Shown piece by piece: positions 19,001-26,758 of a stretch of DNA of 64,000 nt. A model generated the notes under the pieces. That model was given only the letters and a program-made list of their open reading frames with translations, ran no database searches and had not been told where the DNA came from. Both the position numbers and the translations under genes were made by a program. Each line of letters begins with the position of its first letter. Within the stretch, counting starts at the first letter, position 1. The stretch lies in assembly GCA_036493895.1 (NCBI GenBank), contig DASXOZ010000013.1, positions 1-64,000 on the forward strand. The letters run 5' to 3'. This DNA is from Candidatus Binatia bacterium (GTDB taxonomy: Bacteria; Desulfobacterota; Binatia; UBA1149; CAITLU01).

Positions 19001-19210
19001 CGCTCGAACGTGTACGGACTGCGCGACACGATGCAGGCGCTGCGCGAGCTCGAAAGGCGCGGCATCCAGACTTTCTGCATCACCGTCGATCCGGCGGGCC
19101 ACGACTATCTCGGCGAAATGTGCCCGAGCGCGCGCTATGCGGTGATCGACGACATCCACGAGCTGCCGAGCGAGCTCGTGCGCATCTATCGCAAGCTTAC
19201 GCGGACCTGA
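16052..19210 (+). CDS. VWA-domain protein of the CbbO/NorD type
   Basis: 1052 residues from ATG 16052, 23 nt after the ATPase stop; no strong ribosome site. The first 800 residues are alpha-helical, possibly HEAT-like, with a charged linker around 650-690. The von Willebrand factor A domain starts near 855 with F-L-I-D-M-S-A-S-T, giving the D-x-S-x-S MIDAS, and contains H-V-I-L-L-S-D-G-F-P near 970. NorD is usually about 600 and CbbO about 780 residues, so this member is long. It is the expected adaptor for the preceding CbbQ-type ATPase. The 3' end overlaps the convergent glycosylase gene by 14 bp. Confidence 0.85.
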   Translation: MARARAWIESRHLRESADGAAALAALERLAPSLADGILTRADAIAQTSTSLAHAFLPRAVAAASRGEATYDAWQSTLTGVTGDEAMPRELAVAFFRIDSAALGSWPSDLRSAWVTGLQRLAAASRRLATAAIDATAAIIESGREPDVATLNEWSGAALALLDRGGWRSEFLAESYLGGAASLVGRTDSRVFRLWAGIVAVLGSTGRNPKPPVPPALLCELGCEAIDALLALVATASAVNAKAAERILGATPAAVQHLQSEDAAALLRACASCPTFDALADSLALVGGVLHGVSHDALPLLLEHARRIAADAPAALPAFLRTMDRAIEDGGREGVELWVSRGIELARSAGPEAAIAHFRLETRTSHKLLVQRSTAVAFEEVDGMLRRYLTMMSRRSFQLVPGPGIWMRPPLAAPEDVAIRLPERVDLFESTDDNQALYKVVATHIAGRFEYGTYSLDLGELGARGWIPPLAPPADAGEASDVIAFLGCFPNPLLASSLFVLLDGVRVDACLERDFPGLRTELARLGRLYAATTVPAAQDRHDERLLETLFQMGLARRRVEELEPRLRAQGEFLAASIELLRSPQATVYDSAALAIAFYGGLAFADARAGDDDGELAFAEMGGATVIDPFEHLDGGERSQNTAPWRPDPARAERDETAAEVRLQLSDDEQAPGGGRPVSLEELKSLLERGGDLRISEAHGSIEEGLGLYITDLLGKVAADQLRELREKIASGDSAAIRAWLTRQATGTSVYYDEWDYRINDYRRRWCRVTEVEGSQDAGEFFVDVLARSGELVGRIKRDFQMLRPDQLRRVPRTEQGEELDLNALVEAHSDRRGRRTPSDRLYVARRPEERDVATLFLIDMSASTDEPLPERDGTASGNRVIDLAKDTLAVLAQVLGEIGDSYAIYGFSGHGRDNVEVYRIKSFQERLSDVVKGRLGGIAPKRSTRMGAALRHAGEKLARTTARSRHVILLSDGFPQDFDYGDDRRSNVYGLRDTMQALRELERRGIQTFCITVDPAGHDYLGEMCPSARYAVIDDIHELPSELVRIYRKLTRT

Positions 19211-19757
19211 GAAGAAGCGCGGCTCGCCAGGCTTCGAGCTTGCGTGCGAACGTCCACGACGCGTTGGCCGGGCTGGTCGACGGAAGGACAAGGTGCAGCA
19301 GGTCCTTGCCGTGCCCTGCGGCAAGAACGTGGCGACGGTAGCACACGGTGGCGCCGCCGCCGTTGGTCAGCACGCGAATGAGGCGCGGGTGTTCGCGAAA
19401 AAAACGCGGGAAATCGTTCGCGATCTCGCTCGCGGCGTCAATGTTTGAATCGAGGCTGCCGGGGCGGCGGCATGATCGCAGCACGTCCCAGACCGCGATG
19501 CGCGCAGCAAGCAGCGCGCGCAATCTCTCTTCGTAAGCTGCATCCGCAGCAAACCCGACGATATCGCCGAGGATCGGCCAGAACGCGTTGCGCGGGTGCG
19601 CGTAGTACTGGATGGCCGCGAGCGACGCGGTGCCCGGCATGCTGCCGAGGATCAGGATTTCGCAGTCCGCTGCGGCAATCGGCGCGAAACTGGAAACGGG
19701 CGCCGGCCGCCGGCGGGTCCGCCGCGGCGCCCCGCGCACGCGTTGGCGAGGGCTCAC
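19197..19757 (-). CDS. DNA-deoxyinosine glycosylase (UDG superfamily family 6, HDG-like)
   Basis: 186 residues. Motif 1 is L-G-S-M-P-G-T-A-S-L, followed by the H-P-R-N-A-F-W segment and, near the C-terminus, L-P-S-T-S-P-A-N. This set marks the hypoxanthine/deoxyinosine glycosylase branch, which removes deaminated adenine from DNA. The GTG start overlaps the nitroreductase TGA by 4 bp; the first 25 Arg-rich residues could be excess if translation starts later. The 3' end overlaps the VWA gene by 14 bp on the other strand. Confidence 0.85.
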   Translation of the reverse strand: MSPRQRVRGAPRRTRRRPAPVSSFAPIAAADCEILILGSMPGTASLAAIQYYAHPRNAFWPILGDIVGFAADAAYEERLRALLAARIAVWDVLRSCRRPGSLDSNIDAASEIANDFPRFFREHPRLIRVLTNGGGATVCYRRHVLAAGHGKDLLHLVLPSTSPANASWTFARKLEAWRAALLLRSA

Positions 19758-20362
19758 CGCGGAAACGCCGGCGCTCCCCAGCTCGCGGCGAACACGATCT
19801 CGGCCGCCGGCATTCTCGTGCGCGCGCCGCGGTCGCGCGCGACGATCTGCTCGTCGAGCCCGGTGCCGTCGCCGGGATAGCCGATCGCGAGGCCGGTCAG
19901 CGGCTCGGCTCCTTCGGGCACCTTGTAGATCTCGCGCACACGCTCCGGAACGATCCCGATCATCTGGTGCACGAAGAGGCCGCGCGCCGTCGCCTCAACG
20001 CAGATGTTGCCGCTGGCCAGCCCGAGGTCGTGCTGGGCCGCCTTGTTCGGCTTCGCGTTTCGACGAAACGCCGTCATCACGACTCCGATCGCGAGCACCG
20101 GCGCATGCTTTGCCCACACCTGGTTGCCTTCGACGAGGCAGCCGACCATCGCGGAATGCGCGGACCCGTCGCTGCGGCGCGCAACGATGTAGCGCCACGG
20201 CTGCTCGTTGTACGACGACGGAGCCCAGCGCGCGGCCTCGAAGATCGCCCTCAGGTCTTCCTCGGACACGTCGCGGTCGGAGTAGGCGTACGGGCTCCAG
20301 CGCTCGGCGAGCAGGGGCTGGATCGTTACGTCGGGATTCGCAAGTTTGTCGCTGCTGGTCAT
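19754..20362 (-). CDS. Nitroreductase-family flavoprotein
   Basis: 202 residues. The N-terminal R-W-S-P-Y-A-Y and the A-A-R-W-A-P-S-S-Y-N-E-Q-P-W-R loop are the FMN-binding signature of oxygen-insensitive nitroreductases. A-Q-H-D-L-G-L-A and the late A-I-G-Y-P-G-D segment also fit. It should be an FMN, NAD(P)H-dependent reductase dimer; the substrate is open. Translationally coupled to the downstream glycosylase gene through a 4-bp overlap. Confidence 0.87.
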   Translation of the reverse strand: MTSSDKLANPDVTIQPLLAERWSPYAYSDRDVSEEDLRAIFEAARWAPSSYNEQPWRYIVARRSDGSAHSAMVGCLVEGNQVWAKHAPVLAIGVVMTAFRRNAKPNKAAQHDLGLASGNICVEATARGLFVHQMIGIVPERVREIYKVPEGAEPLTGLAIGYPGDGTGLDEQIVARDRGARTRMPAAEIVFAASWGAPAFPR

Positions 20363-20376
20363 CGCTTGCCCTTGAT

Positions 20377-20436
20377 CATTCGGGATTGGTTCATGCGAAA
20401 TCGCTCCATTCGGGATCGGTTCATGCGAGATCGAAA
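20377..20436. repeat. Two-copy 30-bp direct repeat
   Basis: Copies at 20377-20406 and 20407-20436 share CATTCGGGATYGGTTCATGCGA-type sequence, with two mismatches in the first 26 bases. The second copy runs into the last codons of the pirin gene. It may be a small local duplication that set the present pirin C-terminus. Confidence 0.65.
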
Positions 20437-21119
20437 AGGAGGAGCTCCGCGCCGTCGCCCGTTTGTAGCTCCAGGACGGACTCGTCGCTGACGGCAGCGC
20501 CGTCGCCGACGGAAAGCGTCGTCTTGCCTGCGTTCACCGAGCCGGCCGTGACCTGGAGCCACGCGTGGCGTCCCGGCTCGAGCCGGTGCGTGATTGCTGC
20601 TGCGGGCGCAAGGCTGCCGACGAAGATGCGTGCATCCTGGTGAATGCGGATCGACCCGTCCTGCGCGTCCGGCGACACGACGAGGTGCAGGCGTCCGCGC
20701 CGCTCGTCGGCAGGGAAATTCGTCTGCGCGTAGGCAGGCGTGAGCCCGGCGCGGTCGGGAACGATCCAGATCTGCATCAGGTGCACCCGCTCGGCTTTCG
20801 AATGGTTGTATTCGCTGTGGGTGACGCCGGTGCCTGCGCGCATCAGCTGGATGTCGCCGGGGCTGATCACCGAGCCGTTGCCCATGCTGTCGCGGTGCTC
20901 GAGGGCGCCCTCGAGCACCCACGTGACAATTTCCATGTCGCGGTGAGAGTGGGTCGCGAAACCGCGGCCGGGCTCGACGAAATCCTCGTTGATCACGCGA
21001 AGGGCGCGAAACCCCATCTGCGCCGGATCGTAGTAGTCCGCGAACGAGAACGTGTGATGGCTGCGCAGCCAGCCGTGGTCGGCATGGCCGCGGTCGGCCG
21101 ACTTGCGGATGCGGATCAT
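20421..21119 (-). CDS. Pirin-family bicupin
   Basis: 232 residues. The N-terminus R-K-S-A-D-R-G-H-A-D-H-G-W-L and the H-H-T-F-S-F-A-D-Y-Y-D segment are standard for YhaK/pirin proteins. Metal ligands lie in the first cupin (H-S-H-R-D-M-E, then a later His in V-T-H-S-E-Y-N-H). Members bind a metal and some act as quercetin dioxygenases or redox sensors. The last codons fall in a 30-bp direct repeat. The nitroreductase start follows 58 bp downstream on the same strand. Confidence 0.9.
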   Translation of the reverse strand: MIRIRKSADRGHADHGWLRSHHTFSFADYYDPAQMGFRALRVINEDFVEPGRGFATHSHRDMEIVTWVLEGALEHRDSMGNGSVISPGDIQLMRAGTGVTHSEYNHSKAERVHLMQIWIVPDRAGLTPAYAQTNFPADERRGRLHLVVSPDAQDGSIRIHQDARIFVGSLAPAAAITHRLEPGRHAWLQVTAGSVNAGKTTLSVGDGAAVSDESVLELQTGDGAELLLFDLA

Positions 21120-21128
21120 GGGCGTCGT

Positions 21129-21554
21129 TTACGGCTCCGTTGTTTCCGTGTCCACCTCGGCATCCACCGCGGCAGTTTCCACTTCGTTGCGCGCCGCGCG
21201 CGCCAGCTTTTCGTAGCGCGAGCGCAGCTTGGTGAGCTTGGTCTCCTCACCTTGCTCGAGGTCGAGGAGCTCGTTTCCGGCGCCGCGGGTCGCACGGATC
21301 AGCTCGTCCAGCTTGATCTGGATCGCGGCCGTGTCGCGGTTCTGGCTGCTCTGGATCAGGAAGACCATGAGGAAAGTCACGATCGTCGTCGATGTGTTGA
21401 TCACGAGCTGCCAGGTGTCGCTGAACCCGAACAGCGGGCCGCTGGCCGCCCACGCGGCAACGACCGTCACCGCGAGCACGAAGACGCCGGGGCGGCCGCT
21501 GAAATACGACGCCTCCTTGGTTAGGCGCGAATACCAGGACGCCTTGTCTTGCAT
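21129..21554 (-). CDS. Low-affinity iron permease family-like small membrane protein
   Basis: 141 residues from ATG 21554 (AGGAG about 9 nt upstream). Two hydrophobic helices near 24-44 and 51-69 flank the family motif [22 protein letters not shown] cytoplasmic helical tail with charged heptads and acidic repeats follows. The family name comes from yeast Fet4; bacterial short members have unproven transport activity. It is followed 9 bp downstream by pirin on the same strand. Confidence 0.85.
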   Translation of the reverse strand: MQDKASWYSRLTKEASYFSGRPGVFVLAVTVVAAWAASGPLFGFSDTWQLVINTSTTIVTFLMVFLIQSSQNRDTAAIQIKLDELIRATRGAGNELLDLEQGEETKLTKLRSRYEKLARAARNEVETAAVDAEVDTETTEP

Positions 21555-21670
21555 CGAAGAGTCTCCTCGCACTGTCGTCCGCGGCCGCACCTCAAACGCC
21601 GACAGCGACCACGGGCCTCCCTCTGCGAGGGGGCACGAGGAACCTCGCGAGACGACCAGTGTGGCGCCAT

Positions 21671-22687
21671 TCAGACGAGGATCGCGACGCCGTGATCGGT
21701 GCGATCGGTAAGAATCTCGAACGCGGCCCGGTTTGCAGTGACCCAGGTGCGGCGCGGCTGGCCCGGCTGCTCCACCGAAAGCGTACAGGCGGCCAGCTTG
21801 GTGTTGAGGCAGGTCTTGGTGCCACCGGGAGGATTCGCATACGCCAGCCCGGCAAAAGCCTCCCGCGGGGCACGGATGGCGACGTCGATGCTGCCGGATG
21901 GTCCGCTCGAACGAAGCTTCCATTCGAAGAACGACCACTCGCCTCGCGCGCGCAATGCCGTCACAAAACGGCGGCGCGCAATCTCCAGACCGCCGGCGCG
22001 CACCACGACGAACGACAGCCTCGGCGTCCACACCGGCCCGACGCGGACCTGCGCGGTAGCGCATTCGAGAAACACGTCGGGCGCGTCGTCGAAGCCCGCC
22101 ACCTGTCCCCACGCGTACGAATCGGTGTGGCGGCTTCCCCAGTTGTGGTTCTGGCTTCCTCTCCAACCATCGACGTCGATGACTTCGCCGTCGACGACGA
22201 GGCTGCCGTCCAGTCGCGCGTTCGGCGAGCCGACCAGCGCCTTCGCGCGCGGCAGGCCTCGCTCGTATGCTTCGCGCGGCAGCAGAAGCAGCGGCGCCAT
22301 CGCGTCGCCGTGGTCGAGACTCCAGCGTACCTGGTGACCATGCGAGGCCGCGGAGCCGTCGGCCCGGCGCGTGTCGAGCGTCGCGCCCGCGATGCGCACG
22401 TCGAGTCCCTCCGTGGAAAAAGAACAGGCGGCCAGCGGCACCACTTCCTTGACTGCCGTCGTGCGAGCGCGCTCTTTGTCGAAGAAGATCGCCCACAATT
22501 CGCCGACGGCGTCGTCCGGACGGCCGCGGGGACAGAAGATCGTGTAGCGAATCCAGAATGCGAGCGGCCTGTCCGGATGGTTTGCCCTGAGGAACCAGCT
22601 TTCGTAGTGGCCGCCCGTCTCGCCGCTGCGAAACCGGCAGCGGTTCCACCAGCTTCGCTGCTCTTCGGCGTCGCGTACGGAAATCAT
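21671..22687 (-). CDS. AttH/CrtC-like lipocalin-fold protein
   Basis: 338 residues, no signal peptide. The segment [10 protein letters not shown] near the middle, together with an N-terminal H-Y-E-S-W-F-L, resembles AttH, hydroxyneurosporene synthase (CrtC) and tocopherol-cyclase-like beta-barrels that bind or hydrate lipids. No carotenoid genes are near, so a carotenoid role is not implied. It is divergent from the peroxiredoxin gene (200 bp between). Confidence 0.6.
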   Translation of the reverse strand: MISVRDAEEQRSWWNRCRFRSGETGGHYESWFLRANHPDRPLAFWIRYTIFCPRGRPDDAVGELWAIFFDKERARTTAVKEVVPLAACSFSTEGLDVRIAGATLDTRRADGSAASHGHQVRWSLDHGDAMAPLLLLPREAYERGLPRAKALVGSPNARLDGSLVVDGEVIDVDGWRGSQNHNWGSRHTDSYAWGQVAGFDDAPDVFLECATAQVRVGPVWTPRLSFVVVRAGGLEIARRRFVTALRARGEWSFFEWKLRSSGPSGSIDVAIRAPREAFAGLAYANPPGGTKTCLNTKLAACTLSVEQPGQPRRTWVTANRAAFEILTDRTDHGVAILV

Positions 22688-22887
22688 GGTGCCTGCTTCG
22701 GCGGGCGCAAAGCGCCGCGCGTCCCGTGTCGGCTCCCGCTATCGGGGGATGCGCGATTCATGCCGCGCTACCACGGCGGCCCGGACAATTGAAGACGCGG
22801 CGGCAAATCGCGGCCGACCGCAATGTTGCGTTCGCCACACCGCAAGACCAAGATTCCCGCCGTTCCAGAATCCACAGGAGGTAGACC

Positions 22888-23547
<660 letters not shown>

Positions 23548-23641
23548 TCCAGCGCCTTTACGATATCGGTGGGCGCCAGGCCGGCCGCTCGAAACGCCGG
23601 CTCCGCCGCGCGTTCGAAGAGGGCCGGCAGGGCGCCCGGCA

Positions 23642-24214
23642 TCAGCAGTTTCCTTTCCGTTCGGCGTGGCCGTCCGGCGGACAATTGCAGATATATCGCA
23701 TCACGACACGTTTGTCGGGGTCGAGACCGTGCTCGATCTCTTCGCGGAAAACCGCCGTGACGCCGGGCGACCATTCCTCTTCCGCAAGAACCGTGAACCC
23801 CGTGCTTTCGTAAAAAGGCCGGTTCCACGCTACGTCGCGGTTCGTCGTCAGCGTGACTTCGCGAAGGCCCGAGCGCGTCGCCCACTCGCAAACGGTGGTG
23901 ACGAGACGGCGCCCGAGGCCGCGGCGGCCGTGGTCCGGATGCACGTCGAGCTCGTCCAGGTGAGCACGGCCGGGCTCGATGACGAACACCAGCGCGAATC
24001 CCACCGGCTCGTCAGCGTCCCGCGCGACCCACAACGTGCCGGCGGCCTGGGCTTCGGCAAAATCGTCGAGGCTGGACGTGGTCATCAGCACCGCGTCGGG
24101 CTCGTACCCGCGCAGCAACGTGGCCGCAGCGAGCTCGATGGCCGGCAGCCTTGCGACATCTCGAGGCCGTGCCACCGCGATGCGGTAGCCGGGATCTTTC
24201 GCGACGGATGTCAC
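23642..24214 (-). CDS. GNAT-family N-acetyltransferase
   Basis: About 190 residues from GTG 24214. A longer start at 24331 would add 39 residues and overlap the divergent gene, so I reject it. The acetyl-CoA loop is H-P-D-H-G-R-R-G-L-G-R-R-L with L-D-E-L-D-V before it, and N-R-P-F-Y-E-S-T-G-F closes the fold. The substrate is unknown. Confidence 0.85.
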   Translation of the reverse strand: MTSVAKDPGYRIAVARPRDVARLPAIELAAATLLRGYEPDAVLMTTSSLDDFAEAQAAGTLWVARDADEPVGFALVFVIEPGRAHLDELDVHPDHGRRGLGRRLVTTVCEWATRSGLREVTLTTNRDVAWNRPFYESTGFTVLAEEEWSPGVTAVFREEIEHGLDPDKRVVMRYICNCPPDGHAERKGNC

Positions 24215-24300
24215 GCGCGCCAAACTAGCCGGTTCAAGCCCCGCTGTCCCCACGCGCCGCGCTGGACCGTTTGCGGCGGCCGTGGAAGCCTGCGCGCGCG

Positions 24301-25119
24301 ATGGCAACACCGGCACAGAAGGCGGATTCATTCCGCGCTCTCCACCACCGCGCCTGCGCGTTCGTGATGCCGAACCCGTGGGACGCCGGCTCCGCCCACC
24401 TTCTTGCGAAGCTCGGCTTTGAGGCCCTCGCGACGACCAGCGCCGGCTTTGCGTTCTCGGCCGGGCGCCGCGACGGGACGACGACCCGCGACGACATGCT
24501 GGCGCATGCCCGCTGCATCGCAGCCGCCACTGCGCTGCCGGTCAGCGCGGATATGGAAAACGGTTTCGGGGACGATCCCGATGCGGTCGCCGAAGCGATC
24601 CGGCTCGTCGCGGGCACGGGCGTGGCCGGCGCATCGATCGAGGACGCGACCGGTCGGGAAGGCGATCCGATCCATGCCAAAGCTCTCGCGGTCGAGCGCG
24701 TTCGCGCGGCAGCCGAGGCCGCCCGTTCCGCAGGCTTCGCGCTCGTATTGACCGCCCGTGCCGAGAATTTCCTTCACGGCCGGCACGATCTCGCCGACAC
24801 GATCGCCAGGCTCCAGTCGTATCAGGAAGCCGGCGCGGACGTGCTGTACGCGCCGGGGCTGCGGACGCGAGCCGAGATCGAAACCGTCGTGCGATCCGTC
24901 GATCGTCCCGTCAACGTGCTCGCCGGAAGCCTCGAGCCCGGCCTCGATGTCGCCGCACTTTCGGCCATCGGTGTGCGTCGCATCAGCATCGGCAGCGCGC
25001 TGGCGCGGGCGGCGCTGACGACACTGCTCTCTGCCGCCGGCGAGATGCGTGAGCGCGGGACCTTCGATTTCGCGCAGGGCGCGACGAGCTATCGCGATCT
25101 CAGCCTGCTGTTCGACTGA
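24301..25119 (+). CDS. Isocitrate lyase/PEP mutase superfamily protein
   Basis: 272 residues from ATG 24301. M-P-N-P-W-D-A-G-S-A near the start, S-A-D-M-E-N-G-F-G, and A-S-I-E-D-A-T-G are the conserved loops of the PEP mutase/2-methylisocitrate lyase TIM barrels. The Mg-binding acids are present. The K-K-C-G-H motif of true isocitrate lyase is not seen. This subgroup is usually annotated as an oxaloacetate- or carboxy-PEP-type C-C/P-C lyase; the substrate is not predictable. An ABM-domain gene starts 18 bp after its stop. Confidence 0.85.
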   Translation: MATPAQKADSFRALHHRACAFVMPNPWDAGSAHLLAKLGFEALATTSAGFAFSAGRRDGTTTRDDMLAHARCIAAATALPVSADMENGFGDDPDAVAEAIRLVAGTGVAGASIEDATGREGDPIHAKALAVERVRAAAEAARSAGFALVLTARAENFLHGRHDLADTIARLQSYQEAGADVLYAPGLRTRAEIETVVRSVDRPVNVLAGSLEPGLDVAALSAIGVRRISIGSALARAALTTLLSAAGEMRERGTFDFAQGATSYRDLSLLFD

Positions 25120-25137
25120 ACGCTGCAAGGAGCATCG

Positions 25138-25446
25138 ATGATTCTCGAAGTTGCACCGCTTTGCGTGAAACCGGGCCTGCAGGACCAGTTCGAAGTCGCG
25201 TTTCGCCAGGCGCAGGCGATCATCGCGTCGATGCCGGGCTATGTTTCCCACGAGCTGAGGCGCTGCGTCGAGCGTCCGGACGACTACATCCTGCTGGTGC
25301 GCTGGACGAGCCTCGAGGCACATGAGGTCGGTTTTCGGGGTTCACCCGGCTACCGGCAGTGGAGAACTCTGCTCCACCACTTCTACGATCCTTTCCCGAC
25401 GGTCCTGCACTACGATGCAGTCGCCGGAGCCTGCGCAGAGGGCTGA
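25138..25446 (+). CDS. ABM (antibiotic biosynthesis monooxygenase)-domain protein
   Basis: 102 residues from ATG 25138, with AAGGAG about 6 nt upstream. Single ferredoxin-like domain with F-R-Q-A-Q-A-I-I-A-S-M-P-G-Y and a L-L-V-R-W-T-S-L-E-A-H core. Members include monooxygenases, haem-degrading proteins and quinone-related enzymes. Likely co-transcribed with the PEP-mutase-like gene. It ends 3 bp from the convergent ribE stop. Confidence 0.83.
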   Translation: MILEVAPLCVKPGLQDQFEVAFRQAQAIIASMPGYVSHELRRCVERPDDYILLVRWTSLEAHEVGFRGSPGYRQWRTLLHHFYDPFPTVLHYDAVAGACAEG

Positions 25447-25449
25447 TCG

Positions 25450-26079
25450 CTATTTGCCGGTGCGCGCGGGCGCGCTTTCGGCCACGCGCGAGGCGAGCGA
25501 GGTCTCGACCAGGCGCGCGACGTACTTTCCGAGAAGGTCTACTTCGATATTGACGCGTGCCCCGGGCTTTCGCTCGCCGAGCGTCGTCACGTTTTGCGTG
25601 TGCGGGATCACCGCGACGTCGAAGCGCTCATCGCCAAGGTGAAAGCACGTCAGGCTGATGCCGTCGATCGCGACCGAGCCTTTCTCGATCAGCATCGGCA
25701 TCAGCGATGCATCGATGCGAAACGTGAAAATCGAAGACTCGCCCTCGCCGCGAATCGCATCGACGGTCGCGGTGCCGTCGACGTGGCCGGAGACGAAATG
25801 GCCGCCGAGGCGGTCGCCGAGCTGCATCGCACGCTCGAGGTTGACGCGATCGCCGGCCGCCAGGCTGCCTAGCGTCGTGCGGCGCAGCGATTCGGCCGAG
25901 ACGTCGACTGCGAAGGCGCCGCCCGCGCTGGAAACGACGGTCATGCATGCTCCGGAGATCGAGATGCTCTCGCCGAGCTTCCACGGCCCGAGCGCGGTCT
26001 CGACCCAAAGGCGTTGGCCCTCGGCCAGGCTTTCGAGCCTGGCGATGCAGCCGACATCCTCGACGATCCCGGTGAACAA
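25450..26079 (-). CDS. ribE: Riboflavin synthase, alpha subunit
   Basis: 209 residues. The N-terminus M-F-T-G-I-V-E-D-V-G is diagnostic. The two internally duplicated lumazine-binding domains are visible, each with a G-x-S-x-x-C-L/M-T signature (I-S-G-A-C-M-T near 42 and I-D-G-I-S-L-T-C near 140), and G-H-F-V-S-G-H-V-D-G lies between them. The enzyme dismutates two 6,7-dimethyl-8-ribityllumazine molecules to riboflavin. No other rib gene and no FMN riboswitch is visible here. It starts 3 nt after the zinc-finger gene stop. Confidence 0.95.
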   Translation of the reverse strand: MFTGIVEDVGCIARLESLAEGQRLWVETALGPWKLGESISISGACMTVVSSAGGAFAVDVSAESLRRTTLGSLAAGDRVNLERAMQLGDRLGGHFVSGHVDGTATVDAIRGEGESSIFTFRIDASLMPMLIEKGSVAIDGISLTCFHLGDERFDVAVIPHTQNVTTLGERKPGARVNIEVDLLGKYVARLVETSLASRVAESAPARTGK

Positions 26080-26082
26080 CGC

Positions 26083-26394
26083 TCAGCGACCGAGCAGGGA
26101 GCGGATCCAGCGGGTCACACCCGCCTCACCCTCCGCCTTGTGGAAGGCCTCGAGATCGCGGCGGTCGAACCAGACCCCGTGGCAGGTCGGGCAGATTTCC
26201 ATGCGGACACCCTGGTCCGTCGTGGCGACCAGGCGGCTGCCGTCGCGCGGGCAGGCGCCGGTGCCGGCAGCAGCCTGGGCGGCAGCCTGCTGCTTGATCC
26301 TTCGGATCTGCTCCTCGCGCTGGGCGATAAAGAGGTCTTCGGCGGCTTTTTCCTTGTCGTGCAGCTTGTCGCCGAGCCGGTCTTTTTCTTCCAT
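26083..26394 (-). CDS. Small TFIIB-type zinc-finger protein
   Basis: 103 residues from ATG 26394 (AAGGA upstream). A charged helical first half (heptads rich in E, K, Q) precedes C-P-R-D-G-S-R-L and C-P-T-C-H-G-V-W-F-D, the CxxC-like pair of the zf-TFIIB family, followed by an L-E-A-F-H helix. Function is unknown; members often accompany housekeeping genes. Co-directional with ribE and divergent from clpB across the hairpin repeats. Confidence 0.8.
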   Translation of the reverse strand: MEEKDRLGDKLHDKEKAAEDLFIAQREEQIRRIKQQAAAQAAAGTGACPRDGSRLVATTDQGVRMEICPTCHGVWFDRRDLEAFHKAEGEAGVTRWIRSLLGR

Positions 26395-26758
26395 CGGTCC
26401 TTTTCCTTTTTGTCGTGGGAGGCCGTCGCCCCGCAAGGGCGCAGTATTCTAGCGTTTCGAGAAGAGAGGGCCAGCCCGCTCGCCCGAGGCGGGCGCGACG
26501 GCCTTGCCGGAGCCGCCGTCGTGCTTAATTTCGTTCCGGCGCGAGGCCGGCGCGCCGGGTGCGCGGTCGCGAAGCGGCCCCCGCGACTGTTGCGTGATCG
26601 CGAAGCGATCGCGGCAGGTTGCAAAGTCGCGAAGCCGCCTCGGCAGGTTGCGAGGTCGCGAAGCGACCTCGGCAAATTGCAAGGTCGCGAAGCCACCTCG
26701 GCAGGTTGCGAGGTCGCGAAGCGACCTCGGCAGACGGAAAAAAGGAGACCCCCAACCC
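26395..26758. promoter_or_regulatory. Divergent intergenic region of clpB and the zinc-finger gene
   Basis: 364 bp with no gene of its own. The clpB-proximal half is occupied by 29-bp hairpin repeats (26599-26733). A possible but weak plus-strand promoter is TTGCCG at 26504 with TTAATT at 26525 (15-bp spacer). No CIRCE element or sigma-32-type CTTGAA/CCCCAT pair is seen. The clpB ribosome site AGGAG is 11 nt before the ATG, rather far. Confidence 0.4.
26599..26733. repeat. Tandem 29-bp hairpin repeats upstream of clpB
   Basis: Four full units (26599-26627, 26628-26656, 26657-26685, 26686-26714) and a fifth of 19 nt begin with CGCGAAGC. A degenerate unit of about 31 nt precedes them from 26568. 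Alternate unit junctions form a perfect 8-bp hairpin, GAGGTCGC-GAA-GCGACCTC (26652-26670 and 26710-26728). Units vary at only a few positions and there are no spacers, so this is not a CRISPR. The array ends 25 bp before the clpB ATG and would be transcribed into its 5' leader. Confidence 0.85.

Noticed and set aside
15207..19210. norQ-norD of denitrification
   Set aside because: No norB, norC or other denitrification gene is in the window, so the specific assignment is not supported.
21671..22687. Carotenoid hydratase CrtC
   Set aside because: Only a short shared motif; no carotenoid biosynthesis genes nearby.
25450..26079. FMN riboswitch with ribE
   Set aside because: The zinc-finger gene ends 3 nt upstream of ribE, leaving no room, and no RFN-like sequence was seen in the leader.
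26599..26733. CRISPR array
   Set aside because: The 29-bp units are directly joined with no spacers, and no cas gene is present.
26504..26758. N-terminal extension of ClpB through the repeat array
   Set aside because: The frame is open, but the family N-terminus starts at 26759 with an AGGAG upstream; the extension is Arg/Lys repeats.
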